Below, in pieces: positions 8,509 through 18,838 of a stretch of 64,000 nt of DNA. The notes under the pieces were generated by a model. It worked only from the letters and a program-made list of their open reading frames with translations. It did not search any database and was not told where the DNA came from. Every line of letters starts with the position of its first letter. The first letter of the stretch is position 1. The position numbers and the translations under genes are program-made. Source of the DNA: Lachnospiraceae bacterium (GTDB lineage: Bacteria > Bacillota > Clostridia > Lachnospirales > Lachnospiraceae); the NCBI GenBank assembly GCA_024693845.1, contig JAILKJ010000003.1, positions 1 through 64,000 of the forward strand, given 5' to 3'.

Positions 8509-9735
8509 ATGGCATACATCAAGCGAACGCTTGAAGAAAGCATAAAGAAGATCAGTGAAGATTACAGCTGTCTGCTGTTGATCGGGCCGAGACAGGTTGG
8601 GAAGACAACCATGCTCGAACATCTTATGGATGGTACAAACAGGCAGAAAGTCTCACTGGATGATGCGGAAAACAGGAGACTGGCGAAAACGGATCCGGCA
8701 CTTTTCCTGGAAATGCATCCTGCACCTGTGTTGATCGATGAAGTGCAGTATGCGCCGGAATTATTCGCATACATCAAAATCGCTGCGGACAACGGTGCAG
8801 CGCCGGGAGCGTATTGGCTTACAGGGTCACAGGCATTTCAGCTTATGGAATTGGCGCAAGAGTCATTAGCAGGGAGAACGGCGATCATTCACATGTCAGC
8901 CTTGTCGCAGTCGGAAATGTATGGAGACGGGACGACCAGTCCTTTGTTGTTCAGCACTGAAGGACTGAAGCGTCGTGGTGAACATCTCAGCAATTGCAAA
9001 CCGATTGATATGTATGAGAGGATTTGGAATGGCGGGATGCCGGGCCATAGGAGCGGGAGATATAAGGATAGGGATGTTTTTTACAGCTCATATATTCAAA
9101 CTTACATCAACCATGACGTGAGCGATATGATTCCGGGAGTTGATAAACTGCTGTTTGCTGATTTTATCCGTGCGGCTGCATGTCGCGTGGGGCAGATGCT
9201 GAATACACATGACATTGCGGGGGATGTCGGCGTCTCGGATGATACGGCTAAAAGATGGCTTCGGATACTTGAAAAATCTGAGGTTATTTTCTACCTCAGA
9301 CCATATTCCAACAACCTTCTGAAGCGGACTGTCAAAACGCCTAAGATGTATTTTTTTGATACGGGGCTTGTAGCGTACCTGACAAAGTATTCAAGTCCTG
9401 AAATTCTCATGAATGGCGCGATCAATGGAGCTATTTTAGAGAACTATACGGTGGCGGAAATCAGAAAGACTTGGTCAAACATTGCAAAGGAAAGCCTGAT
9501 TCATTACTATCGTGACAAGGACACGAATGAAATAGATATGGTCATCGAGGTTGACGGGCAGCTTCATCCGTTGGAGATCAAAAAGAGTACAAATCCCGGA
9601 GCGGAGCTGGCTTCGGCTTTCAAGGTGTTGGACAAAGGGTCGGTTCCCAGAGGCTCGGGAGCTATTCTGTGTTTGAGAGATGAGCTGTCTGCTGTTGACC
9701 GAAGTACTTTTATTCTTCCAATCTGGATGATCTGA
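8509..9735 (+). CDS. AAA_14 / DUF4143 ATP-binding protein
   Basis: GPRQVGKTTMLEHL Walker A, LIDEVQYAPELF, C-terminal nuclease-like IDMVIEVDGQLHPLEIKKS; start at 8509 has an SD (ggaggg), the 8407 start does not. Confidence 0.85.
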   Translation: MAYIKRTLEESIKKISEDYSCLLLIGPRQVGKTTMLEHLMDGTNRQKVSLDDAENRRLAKTDPALFLEMHPAPVLIDEVQYAPELFAYIKIAADNGAAPGAYWLTGSQAFQLMELAQESLAGRTAIIHMSALSQSEMYGDGTTSPLLFSTEGLKRRGEHLSNCKPIDMYERIWNGGMPGHRSGRYKDRDVFYSSYIQTYINHDVSDMIPGVDKLLFADFIRAAACRVGQMLNTHDIAGDVGVSDDTAKRWLRILEKSEVIFYLRPYSNNLLKRTVKTPKMYFFDTGLVAYLTKYSSPEILMNGAINGAILENYTVAEIRKTWSNIAKESLIHYYRDKDTNEIDMVIEVDGQLHPLEIKKSTNPGAELASAFKVLDKGSVPRGSGAILCLRDELSAVDRSTFILPIWMI

Positions 9736-9738
9736 CCT

Positions 9739-11469
9739 ATGAAACAAAACCTGAAACGAATGATAAGCTATTATAAACCGTATATTGGTGTGTTTGCGGC
9801 GGATATGTTCTTTGCCTTTGTGGCATCGGCCATTGCACTGGTGATACCGCTGCTTGTCAGGTACATCACCCAGAACCTGCAAAACGGTGGAGCGCCCATG
9901 GATACCCGCAGGCTCCTTGTGATCGGGGCGGTGCTCATCGGACTGGTGATCCTGCAGTTCGGGGCGAAGTTTTTCATCGCATACGTGGGCCATATGATGG
10001 GTGCCCGGATGGAGTATAACATGCGGGCGGAGATTTTTGCCCACTATCAGAAGCTTTCCTTTTCCTTCTATGATGAGCAGAAGGTGGGGCAGCTGATGAG
10101 CCGCATCACCAATGATCTGTTCGAGATCAGCGAGCTGCTGCATCACGGACCGGAAAGCATTGCGCTTTCGCTGATCAAGCTGATCGGCGCTTTTGTGATA
10201 CTTTTTCATATCAACGGATATCTGACTCTGGCGGCTTTTGCCCTGGTACCGGTGATGCTTGTCTATGCCCTCTATATGAACGGAAAGATGAAGCAGGCTT
10301 TCCGGCGAAACCGCGAGAAAGTTGCCCAGATCAACACTCAGATCGAGGACAATCTGGCGGGAATCCGCGTGGTAAAATCCTTTGCTAACGAAAGCATAGA
10401 AGAGGAGAAGTTCAAGGTGGGCAACGACGCCTTCGTAGAGGCGAAGAAGGCCAGCTATTTCTATATGGGCATGTTCCATTCGGGAATGAATGCTTTTACG
10501 CTGCTGGTGCAGATCGTGGTTGTTATCTTCGGCGGCATTATGATCACTCAGGGAAAAGTGAGCATTCCGGATTTCATTGCCTTCCTTCTGTATATCAATG
10601 TTTTTACGGAGCCGATCCAGACGCTCATCGACTTTACGGAGCAGTTCCAGAACGGCTATACCGGCTTTGAACGATTCCTTGAGATGATGGCCATTGAGCC
10701 TGACATCGAGGATAGTCCCGAGGCGGAGCCGCTGGTTGATGTAAAGGGTGATATCGCCTTTGAGGATGTCTCTTTTAAATATCATGACAATGCCCACAGG
10801 GTGCTTCGGCACATTAACCTGGAGATCCCGGCGGGGACCTATGTTGCTTTGGTGGGTTCCTCCGGCGGCGGTAAGACCACGCTGTGCAGTCTGATCCCCC
10901 GGTTTTATGATGTGACGGGCGGACGGGTCCTGGTGGATGGCAAAGATATCCGCGATGTGACCTTAAAGAGTCTTCGGGAGAACATCGGCATCGTGCAGCA
11001 GGATGTGTATCTCTTTGCGGGTACTGTCTATGACAATATTCTTTATGGTAAGCCATCGGCAACCCGGGAAGAGGTGATCGAGGCGGCCAAGCTTGCCAAT
11101 GCCCATGAGTTTATCGTGTCCTTGCCCAATGGGTATGAGACGGATATCGGTCAGCGGGGTATCAAGCTTTCCGGCGGTCAGAAGCAGAGGCTTTCCATTG
11201 CCCGGGTATTTCTGAAAAATCCCCCGATCCTTATTTTTGACGAAGCTACAAGCGCGCTGGATAATGAGAGCGAGGCTATCGTGAAGGAGTCCTTAGAGCG
11301 GCTGGCGGGCGGCAGAACCACCCTGGTGATCGCCCACAGGCTGTCTACCATCCGCAATGCGGAGAGGATCTTGGTGCTCAGTGATCATGGCATTGAGGAG
11401 AGCGGAACCCACGATGAGCTGATGGCAAAGGGCGGTGTTTATGCGCAGCTTTATGAGTGGACGAGATAG
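9739..11469 (+). CDS. ABC transporter, fused permease/ATPase (MsbA-like)
   Basis: GSSGGGKTTLCSL Walker A, LSGGQKQRLSIARV signature, six-TM N-terminal domain. Confidence 0.92.
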   Translation: MKQNLKRMISYYKPYIGVFAADMFFAFVASAIALVIPLLVRYITQNLQNGGAPMDTRRLLVIGAVLIGLVILQFGAKFFIAYVGHMMGARMEYNMRAEIFAHYQKLSFSFYDEQKVGQLMSRITNDLFEISELLHHGPESIALSLIKLIGAFVILFHINGYLTLAAFALVPVMLVYALYMNGKMKQAFRRNREKVAQINTQIEDNLAGIRVVKSFANESIEEEKFKVGNDAFVEAKKASYFYMGMFHSGMNAFTLLVQIVVVIFGGIMITQGKVSIPDFIAFLLYINVFTEPIQTLIDFTEQFQNGYTGFERFLEMMAIEPDIEDSPEAEPLVDVKGDIAFEDVSFKYHDNAHRVLRHINLEIPAGTYVALVGSSGGGKTTLCSLIPRFYDVTGGRVLVDGKDIRDVTLKSLRENIGIVQQDVYLFAGTVYDNILYGKPSATREEVIEAAKLANAHEFIVSLPNGYETDIGQRGIKLSGGQKQRLSIARVFLKNPPILIFDEATSALDNESEAIVKESLERLAGGRTTLVIAHRLSTIRNAERILVLSDHGIEESGTHDELMAKGGVYAQLYEWTR

Positions 11470-11477
11470 GTGAAATT

Positions 11478-12149
11478 ATGCGGATCTTGATCGCGGAAGA
11501 TGAGGTGGCAACTGCAAAGGCTTTAAAGCTCCTGCTGGAGAAGGGCGGCTATACGGTAGACATCGTCCACAGCGGAACGGATGCCTGGGATTATATTCAG
11601 GCGGGCACTTATGATGTGATAGTGCTCGATATCATGATGCCCGGGATCAGCGGTCTGGAGGTTCTGGAGAGGATCCGGAGGGCCCGGATGAAGACGCCGG
11701 TGCTGATGCTGACGGCAAAGGCGGAGATAGAGGACAGGATTGCGGGTTTGGAAGCGGGTGCGGACGATTATCTGCCGAAGCCTTTTGCAACGGGCGAGCT
11801 TATAGCGCGCGTTAAGGCGCTGGGGCGCAGGAGTGAGAATTACACCGACTCTCTGCAAAAAGTGGGGAATCTGGAGCTCGATGGCAACCGCTATGAGATG
11901 CGGTGCGGTAAGAAGAGTGTGAATCTGACGAATAAGGAGTACCGATTACTGGAGTTGTTTGCCGCTAACCCCGGCCGCGTCTTTTCCACAGATCATCTGA
12001 TGGATAAGATCTGGGGTCTGGATACGGAGTCGGATATTGATGTGGTCTGGACGCATATCGGTTATGTGAGGAAGAAGCTTCGCTCGATCGGAGCGGACGT
12101 GGAGATCCGGACTATCCGCGGCGCGGGATACTCCCTGGAGGTATCGTAA
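11478..12149 (+). CDS. OmpR-family response regulator
   Basis: RILIAEDE...VIVLDIMMPGISGLEVL...winged-helix C-terminus TIRGAGYSLE. Confidence 0.9.
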   Translation: MRILIAEDEVATAKALKLLLEKGGYTVDIVHSGTDAWDYIQAGTYDVIVLDIMMPGISGLEVLERIRRARMKTPVLMLTAKAEIEDRIAGLEAGADDYLPKPFATGELIARVKALGRRSENYTDSLQKVGNLELDGNRYEMRCGKKSVNLTNKEYRLLELFAANPGRVFSTDHLMDKIWGLDTESDIDVVWTHIGYVRKKLRSIGADVEIRTIRGAGYSLEVS

Positions 12150-13525
12150 TGCTGAAACAGATGAGACGGCGTGTGATCCTGGCGGCTATGCTGGCTTTTT
12201 TTGCAGTTGTGCTGATGATCGCGGCGCTTGTGAATATCGTGAATTACTGCGTGGTGACGGGAAGAGCGGACGAGACGCTTTCCGCCATCCTTTCGTTTGA
12301 GGAGGGGAGTCCGTTCTATGAGGGGAATTCCGGTGCCGGGCCGGTGGGCCCTGTTGGAGAAACTGAGGAGTCGATTGACGATAATCCTGTAGGCTCAGGG
12401 AAAGAAGAGTTTGCGGGTGAGATTGCGCAGAAAGCGTCCGGTCTCGATAGAGAAACCGAGGGAGCAGCTATGCCCGAGGCCCGTCCTCCGGAGAGACCAT
12501 TTAACGGCTTGCCGGATGTGGAAGCAAATTATATGACGCGTTTTTTCGTTGTTCGGATGGATGCGGATGGGAAGCCTGTTTCCTCGTCGATTGATTATAT
12601 TGCCAGCGTGGATGAGGCGCTGGCGTTTGAGTATGCATCTTTGGTACTGGAGAAAAAGCGTGAGCGTGGGTATCTGAAGGAGTACCGCTATGTGCGGGGC
12701 ACGATCAGGGAAACGTCTGTGGTGGTGTTCCTGAATGCGTCCCGTGAGTTGCAGTCGATGCGGACACTTTTGCTGCTGACGGTTGCTGTTTCGTGTGTGA
12801 GCCTGCTGATCGTGTTTGGGCTGGTTGAGATCTTCGCAGGGCGGGCTATACGGCCTATTGCCAACAATATCAGCCAGCAAAAGCAGTTTATTACGGATGC
12901 GAGTCATGAACTGAAGACGCCGTTGACGTCCATTGTGACGAGTCTGGATGTGCTTGAGATGGACAAGGGGCAGGATGAGTGGACGGAGAATATCCGGCAT
13001 CAGACTTCCCGGATGTCGAAACTGGTCAGTGAGCTGGTGACGTTGTCGCGGTTGGATGAGGATCAGCCTATGCCGGATAAGGAGCATTTTGCGCTGGATA
13101 CGGCGGCTTGGGAGATTTTCGATGTATATCAGCCGCAGGCTAAGGCGGCGCAGAAGGAGATGAGTGCGGATATTGAAGAGGGGGTTACGCTCCTCGGGGA
13201 TAAGGCGTCGATCCAGCAGATGCTGTCGGTGCTGCTGGATAATGCGATCCGGTATTCCGACGAGAAGGGGGAGATCCGGCTCAGTGTCTTTAAGAAGGCG
13301 GGAAGGGTCAGGATCGAGGTGTTCAATACCTGTAACTATGAGGTGGCGCCTGATACGGAGCGGCTCTTTGACCGGTTCTATAGGCCTGACAGCTCACGGA
13401 GCACCGTGACCGGTGGCAACGGAGTGGGGCTGTCCATCGCCCGCGCCGTGGTCCAGGCCCATGGCGGCACCATCACCGCCTCCTGCCCGAGCGGGAAGAC
13501 GATGACGATGAAGATAAAATTTTGA
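12149..13525 (+). CDS. Sensor histidine kinase
   Basis: ITDASHELKTPLTSIVTSLDVL H-box, LLDNAIRYSDEKG N-box. Confidence 0.9.
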   Translation: MLKQMRRRVILAAMLAFFAVVLMIAALVNIVNYCVVTGRADETLSAILSFEEGSPFYEGNSGAGPVGPVGETEESIDDNPVGSGKEEFAGEIAQKASGLDRETEGAAMPEARPPERPFNGLPDVEANYMTRFFVVRMDADGKPVSSSIDYIASVDEALAFEYASLVLEKKRERGYLKEYRYVRGTIRETSVVVFLNASRELQSMRTLLLLTVAVSCVSLLIVFGLVEIFAGRAIRPIANNISQQKQFITDASHELKTPLTSIVTSLDVLEMDKGQDEWTENIRHQTSRMSKLVSELVTLSRLDEDQPMPDKEHFALDTAAWEIFDVYQPQAKAAQKEMSADIEEGVTLLGDKASIQQMLSVLLDNAIRYSDEKGEIRLSVFKKAGRVRIEVFNTCNYEVAPDTERLFDRFYRPDSSRSTVTGGNGVGLSIARAVVQAHGGTITASCPSGKTMTMKIKF

Positions 13526-13526
13526 A

Positions 13527-14162
13527 TTATCCGATCAGAATCTCGGGGGCGCAGTCCAGCAGTCTTGCGAGGGTGATAACATATGCGGCGTTGGCCTTGG
13601 CAAGGGACTTGTCACCCTGTTCGTAGTGCTGCAGCGTCTTTAATGGAATGCCGGAAAGTTCGGCCAATTCGCTTTGGCTGTATCCCCTAAGTTCACGGTA
13701 TTTCTTTAGGTATGTCATGCATCTGGCCGCCTGTCGCATCTCGTCTATCCGTGTTACAAAGTGGGAGATGTCCATTTCGTGGTATTTATCATACATTTTC
13801 AGGATCTTAGCGATAGGCACTTCCTGATCCAGAATTCTCAGGCTGCAGGCATTATACCACTGATAGTAGGCGATTGCCCATCCGGCCCAATATTCCGGCG
13901 TTTTGCCATCATGATAGACACGTTTCATAGGCTTGATCTTTGCATTATCTCTTGCGGCAACCATAAGAGCGAGTTCTATGCCCGACTTGCCTGAAACCAG
14001 AAAGGGGTCACCTTTTTCAAATCGGGCACAGATGTCACTGTTTACAAAAGTGTTGTAATACTGTGTCAAATCCAGGTTGAGGGTATGTACAGCATAGTCC
14101 AGACTGTTTGCAAGTTGTTTTCTGGCATCTGTGAGATATAATTTACTGTAGGCGGGGATCAT
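13527..14162 (-). CDS. Antitoxin-like protein with C-terminal XRE HTH
   Basis: LKKYRELRGYSQSELAELSGIPLKTLQHYEQGDKSLAKANA; overlaps the upstream toxin-like ORF. Confidence 0.65.
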   Translation of the reverse strand: MIPAYSKLYLTDARKQLANSLDYAVHTLNLDLTQYYNTFVNSDICARFEKGDPFLVSGKSGIELALMVAARDNAKIKPMKRVYHDGKTPEYWAGWAIAYYQWYNACSLRILDQEVPIAKILKMYDKYHEMDISHFVTRIDEMRQAARCMTYLKKYRELRGYSQSELAELSGIPLKTLQHYEQGDKSLAKANAAYVITLARLLDCAPEILIG

Positions 14163-14814
14163 CTGCCTTCACCTCCTCATCTATTATACGAATCATATAG
14201 AGTTCACCACGTACGTAAGAATCTTTGTTCATCTTATGATAATCAATTCTTGCCTGTTTATCCCTGTTATATTTTCTTTCATACCATTCGCCGGCGGAAA
14301 CCATTTTGCCTTCTATGAAACGGATCGAATCGAAGGCTTTTTTGCTGCGGAGGAAGACCTGTTCGCCAAGATTACCGAGATGCATAGCTTTATTTAGCTG
14401 AGAAACGGATATTACACCGTTTATGAAATCCTGTGCATACGAGAAATAGCTGTCATCTGCCCTGTAACCGATTATAATATCAACATCCGTCAGATCCGGC
14501 ATGAAATGTTTCGACAGGTATTTAACGGCTTCTTTTGACAAAGGGGTTTCCAGTTCAAATTGGCGATTGTTGAGAAGGATTGTGATCCAATGTAGGATAC
14601 AATATGGATCCGAATTGAGATTCAGAATACGCAGATTGGTGGTGCTTAGCTCGTAAGTGCTGACAAATCCGTCGCGCTCCTGATCAACTGCCCACTCGCA
14701 TGCCAGATCGATATCCTCTGTGCAATAAAAACCTCTGCCGTAATCATTGTACTGCTTTCCTTTGCCATATTCAGGCGTGGTAACTATATGGTCAGATCCG
14801 TGATAAATACGCAT
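14143..14814 (-). CDS. DUF3990-type (ADP-ribosyltransferase-like) toxin candidate
   Basis: MRIYHGSDHIVTTPEYGKGKQYNDYGRGFYCTEDIDLACEWAV typical DUF3990 N-terminus. Confidence 0.75.
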   Translation of the reverse strand: MRIYHGSDHIVTTPEYGKGKQYNDYGRGFYCTEDIDLACEWAVDQERDGFVSTYELSTTNLRILNLNSDPYCILHWITILLNNRQFELETPLSKEAVKYLSKHFMPDLTDVDIIIGYRADDSYFSYAQDFINGVISVSQLNKAMHLGNLGEQVFLRSKKAFDSIRFIEGKMVSAGEWYERKYNRDKQARIDYHKMNKDSYVRGELYMIRIIDEEVKADDPRLQ

Positions 14815-14975
14815 TTTTATCCCTCCTAGCTGCAATCATATTATACCACCGTGGTGGGATATAGTAAAGAGGGATGGATGAGAGAAGTCAAGCAGACTTC
14901 TTTTTTGTTTATTTCAGGTTCATTTCAGGTTGGGGTTGTAGGATGGGTCTATCACAGAGAAGAGGAGGCGGAAGA

Positions 14976-15668
14976 ATGAGCGAAGATAAGCGCTATCGGC
15001 ATGAACTGAAGTATGCGATCTCGGTTGCGGATTATCAGGCAATGCGAAGGCGGCTCGCCCGCGTGATGCGATCGGATCCGCACACGAACGAAGACGGACG
15101 GTATCGGATCCGGAGCATCTATTTCGACAACAGCGACGATAAGGCTTTGCGGGAGAAGATAGATGGGATCGAAAAAAGAGAAAAGTTCCGCATCAGGTAC
15201 TACAACGATGATTTTTCCTTTATCACGTTGGAAAAGAAGATGAAGATCCAAAACCTGTGCCTGAAATATGATGCGCCGATCACGGAGCAGGAGTGCAGAA
15301 GGCTTTTGGACGGCGATCTTGCGTGGATGAAGGAACATGAGAGCCTGTTGGTGCGGGAGCTGTACGCAAAGATGCAGTATCAAAGGCTTCGGCCGCGAGT
15401 GTTGGTGTCTTACGAAAGGGAGCCTTACATATACCAGGCGGGCAACGTGCGGATCACCTTTGATTCAAAGGTTCGGACGAGTCTTTATACACAGGAGTTC
15501 CTGAAACCGGAGGTTTCCGATATTTCGGCTACGGATGATGCGCAGGATATGATCCTGGAGGTGAAGTACGATGCATTCCTCCCGGAGATCATACAAGACC
15601 TCATACAGGTTACCGGGATCCGGCAGCAGGCATTTTCGAAGTATGGAGCGTGTCGCAGGTACGGGTGA
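14976..15668 (+). CDS. VTC domain protein (polyphosphate polymerase family)
   Basis: YRHELKYAISVADYQAMRRRL...YRIRSIYFDN...REKFRIRYYN...LEKKMK; SD aggagg upstream of 14976. Confidence 0.85.
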   Translation: MSEDKRYRHELKYAISVADYQAMRRRLARVMRSDPHTNEDGRYRIRSIYFDNSDDKALREKIDGIEKREKFRIRYYNDDFSFITLEKKMKIQNLCLKYDAPITEQECRRLLDGDLAWMKEHESLLVRELYAKMQYQRLRPRVLVSYEREPYIYQAGNVRITFDSKVRTSLYTQEFLKPEVSDISATDDAQDMILEVKYDAFLPEIIQDLIQVTGIRQQAFSKYGACRRYG

Positions 15669-15798
15669 TACGATGTATGAAATCTCAGCTTTGATCGTGA
15701 TACGTCATTTGAAATGGAGATAATGGGATCAAGACGCGGATCTTCAAACAAAGGCAATAATACATAATCATGAAAAACATAATCAGGAGGACAAAAAT

Positions 15799-16470
15799 AT
15801 GACTTTCAGCGATATTTTCAAATCTAGTTTCTTGGATAGCGTAACAGAGTTTTCGGCGGTGGATACCCTGATCGGTATGGCATTTGCCCTGGTGATCGGA
15901 CTTTTCATCTTTGTGATCTATAAAAAGACCTTCAGCGGCATCATGTATTCCACAGGTTTTGCGATGTCTTTGGTGGGACTTTCCCTGGTAACGACCCTTG
16001 TGATCATGGCGGTAACCTCGAACGTAGTGTTATCCCTTGGTATGGTCGGTGCCCTTTCCATCGTTCGTTTCCGTGCAGCGATCAAGGAGCCCATGGAAAT
16101 TGTGTTCCTTTTCTGGGCTTTGGCAGTAGGTATCGTGATCGGCGCCGGTATGATCCCGCTTGCAGTGATCGGCTCAGGTATCATCGGTGTGATCCTGTTA
16201 CTCTTTGCTAACCGCAAGCTTCACAATACTCCTTATATTCTGATCGTAAACTGCGCAGATGAGAAGACAGAAGAGAGCGCCATGAACATCATTGAGAAGT
16301 CCGTTGACAAGTATCTGGTTAAGTCTAAGACCGTAAATAGCGCCGGCATAGAGCTGACTGCAGAGATCCGTGTAAAAGACGCGGCAACAAGCTTCGTAAA
16401 CAGGATCAGTGAGATCAACGGTGTCTCCGGTGCTACGCTCGTTACCTTTAACGGTGAGTACATGTCCTGA
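15799..16470 (+). CDS. DUF4956 membrane protein
   Basis: Multi-TM with SLGMVGALSIVRFRAAIKEPMEIVFLFWALAVGI signature; adjacent to VTC and CotH genes. Confidence 0.85.
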   Translation: MTFSDIFKSSFLDSVTEFSAVDTLIGMAFALVIGLFIFVIYKKTFSGIMYSTGFAMSLVGLSLVTTLVIMAVTSNVVLSLGMVGALSIVRFRAAIKEPMEIVFLFWALAVGIVIGAGMIPLAVIGSGIIGVILLLFANRKLHNTPYILIVNCADEKTEESAMNIIEKSVDKYLVKSKTVNSAGIELTAEIRVKDAATSFVNRISEINGVSGATLVTFNGEYMS

Positions 16471-16479
16471 AAGGGGGGC

Positions 16480-18732
16480 GTGACTATGGTTGCGAACAAG
16501 CATATTACGAAGATCGTTTTTGCGATCATGGCAGTGGCGGTTGCACTGTGTTTACTTGCGATCACCATGTCGGACAAGTTGAATGTCATGCTCGGCGGCA
16601 CCGGCGTGACGATGGAGTATGAAACCAAGCTTTTCGATACGGATGAGATCATCAGCATAGATATTCAGATGGATGAAGAGGAATGGGAGGAAATGCTCGC
16701 TAACTCTACATCGGAAGAATACTACGTCTGTGATGTGGTGATAAACGGTCAGACGGTGCGCCAGGTGGCTATCCGTCCCAAGGGCAATACCTCCCTTTCT
16801 GCGATCGCTAAAGATCCCGACAGCGACAGATATTCCCTCAAGCTGGAGTTCGATCATTTCGTGGAAGGTCAGACCTGCTTCGGGCTGGATAAACTGATTC
16901 TGAATAATAACTACGCAGATGCCACCAACATGAAGGAAGCCATTATCTACGATATGTTCCAGTATATCGGCGCAGATGCTTCCCTGTACAATTATGCGAC
17001 GGTTTCTCTGAACGGAGAATATCGCGGAGTATATCTGGCGCTGGAAGGTGTTGAGGACAGCTTCTTCTTAAGAAACTATGGCACCCAGGACGGAGAGCTT
17101 TACAAGCCTGATTCCATGGAGATGGGTGGCAAGAAGATGTCCGGATTCGGCGGCGGTTTCCCGGGTGGGAACTTCGGTGGGGAGTCGCGCTCAAGCCGAT
17201 CCAACAATACATCAGGTACGTCGACGGATTCGAAGAGTGCAGAAGATACCTCGGGAGGTGAGGCGCCGGCATTCGGCGACTTTGATCCATCAAACATGCC
17301 TCAGATTGGTGATTTCGATCCCTCGAACATGCCTCAGATTGGTGATTTCGATCCCTCCAATATGCCGGAAGGCTTCGGCCCCGGTAGAGAAACAAACGAT
17401 GAGACGAAATCTTCGGATGATAATTCTCAAGCTGGATCAACCGGCGATACGAAGGAAGCGGGTGATTCATCTGATAGTAGTTCGGATAAGGCTTCCGGCA
17501 GACCGGAGATGCCCGGCGGCGGTAAAGGCGGCTTCTCCATGGGCGTCAGTGGAGCCAACCTGAACTATACGGATGATGATCTGGACAGCTACTCGACTAT
17601 CTGGGATGGTGAGATCACCGAGACCAGCAAGGGCGACCACAGGAGAGTGGTAACGGCTCTTAAGAACATCAGCGAAGGCACGGACCTTGAGAAATATATG
17701 GATGTGGATAACATCCTCAAATACATGGCAGTGCATACCTTCTCGGTAAACATGGACAGCCTTTCCGGTACGATGGCCCATAATTACTATCTGTATGAGT
17801 ATGACGGTCAGCTGAACATCTTCCCCTGGGACTACAACCTTTCCCTCGGCGGAATGACCATGGGAAGCAGCGGCGCCACGGATATGGTCAATGATGCTAT
17901 CGATACCCCGTTCCAGAGCACGGAATTCTTCGATGCCCTTCTGGAGAACGAAGAGTATCTTGCCAAGTATCATGAATATCTGAACCAGCTGGTAGAAGAG
18001 TATGTATATGGCGGCAGATTTGAAGAGGTCTATAACCGCATCCGCAGTCAGATCGACAGCCTGGTGGATACCGATCCGACAGCCTTCTACAGCTATGATG
18101 AGTATGATGCAGCTGCAGAAACGCTCTATGAGACAATTCAGCTTCGTGCTGAGAGCATTCGCGGCCAGCTCGACGGAACGATTCCTTCGACGGACGACGG
18201 TCAGAAGCAGGATTCCTCGAACCTCGTAGATGCTTCGCATATCGACGTTACGGTCATGGGTCAGTTTGATATGGGCGGCGCCATAGAAAAAATGAACGCG
18301 GAGGTTACCGGAGAGGATACGGAGAGTGAGAGCGTAGCAGTTCTTGACGCTACAACTGCCGTTATAAATGTATCAGATATAGCTGGCAACAGCACTCTGA
18401 TTGAGTATGGAACCTCAGGGGGAACAGTGGGGGAAATTGATAAGCAAGTGAGTGCTTCAACAGAGGAAAACAAAACTGTGGATGAGAAGAATGCGAGTGA
18501 GACGAGTGAATCGAGTGATTCATCAGACGCAAGACCTTCCTTCGGGCCGGGTGGTCAGGGATTCGGTGGTGGCAATTCTCCGGATTTCGCGGGGATGAGT
18601 GGACAGACATCGAATCAGACACGAAACAACCTGATCCTGTTCGGAGCCTTGTTCGCCGGTATGTTGATCGCTCTTGTGGCTTGCAAACTGATCAAACGCA
18701 GAAAGCCGCTGAAAAAGGCGGAATCGGTATAA
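16480..18732 (+). CDS. CotH kinase family protein with low-complexity inserts and C-terminal TM
   Basis: IRPKGNTSL...LDKLILNNNYADATNMKEAIIYDMF...GEYRGVYLALEGVEDSFLRNYG...LNIFPWDYNLSLGG. Confidence 0.88.
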   Translation: MTMVANKHITKIVFAIMAVAVALCLLAITMSDKLNVMLGGTGVTMEYETKLFDTDEIISIDIQMDEEEWEEMLANSTSEEYYVCDVVINGQTVRQVAIRPKGNTSLSAIAKDPDSDRYSLKLEFDHFVEGQTCFGLDKLILNNNYADATNMKEAIIYDMFQYIGADASLYNYATVSLNGEYRGVYLALEGVEDSFFLRNYGTQDGELYKPDSMEMGGKKMSGFGGGFPGGNFGGESRSSRSNNTSGTSTDSKSAEDTSGGEAPAFGDFDPSNMPQIGDFDPSNMPQIGDFDPSNMPEGFGPGRETNDETKSSDDNSQAGSTGDTKEAGDSSDSSSDKASGRPEMPGGGKGGFSMGVSGANLNYTDDDLDSYSTIWDGEITETSKGDHRRVVTALKNISEGTDLEKYMDVDNILKYMAVHTFSVNMDSLSGTMAHNYYLYEYDGQLNIFPWDYNLSLGGMTMGSSGATDMVNDAIDTPFQSTEFFDALLENEEYLAKYHEYLNQLVEEYVYGGRFEEVYNRIRSQIDSLVDTDPTAFYSYDEYDAAAETLYETIQLRAESIRGQLDGTIPSTDDGQKQDSSNLVDASHIDVTVMGQFDMGGAIEKMNAEVTGEDTESESVAVLDATTAVINVSDIAGNSTLIEYGTSGGTVGEIDKQVSASTEENKTVDEKNASETSESSDSSDARPSFGPGGQGFGGGNSPDFAGMSGQTSNQTRNNLILFGALFAGMLIALVACKLIKRRKPLKKAESV
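17276..17368 (+). repeat. In-frame ~33 bp tandem repeat (GDFDPSNMPQI, three units)
   Basis: GDFDPSNMPQI-GDFDPSNMPQI-GDFDPSNMPEG. Confidence 0.85.
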
Positions 18733-18764
18733 CCGTTAACTGAATAAATGTTGCAATAACTAAC

Positions 18765-18834
18765 AACTCCTGCTATTATGAAGCTGATGCAAACAAAAAG
18801 ATTGACGCTATCAGCAACATAATAAGCAGGAGTT
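18765..18834 (+). promoter_or_regulatory. Inverted repeat overlapping -10 and SD of the HTH-UGD fusion gene
   Basis: AACTCCTGCTATTATG 18765-18780 / CATAATAAGCAGGAGTT 18818-18834; SD AGGAG lies in the 3' arm; TTGCAA 18751-18756 -N17- TATTAT 18774-18779. Confidence 0.7.
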
Positions 18835-18838
18835 TTTT

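Noticed and set aside
9475-10812. 445-aa minus-strand ORF opposite the ABC transporter
   Set aside because: Antisense of strong coding sequence; His/Arg-rich low-plausibility protein
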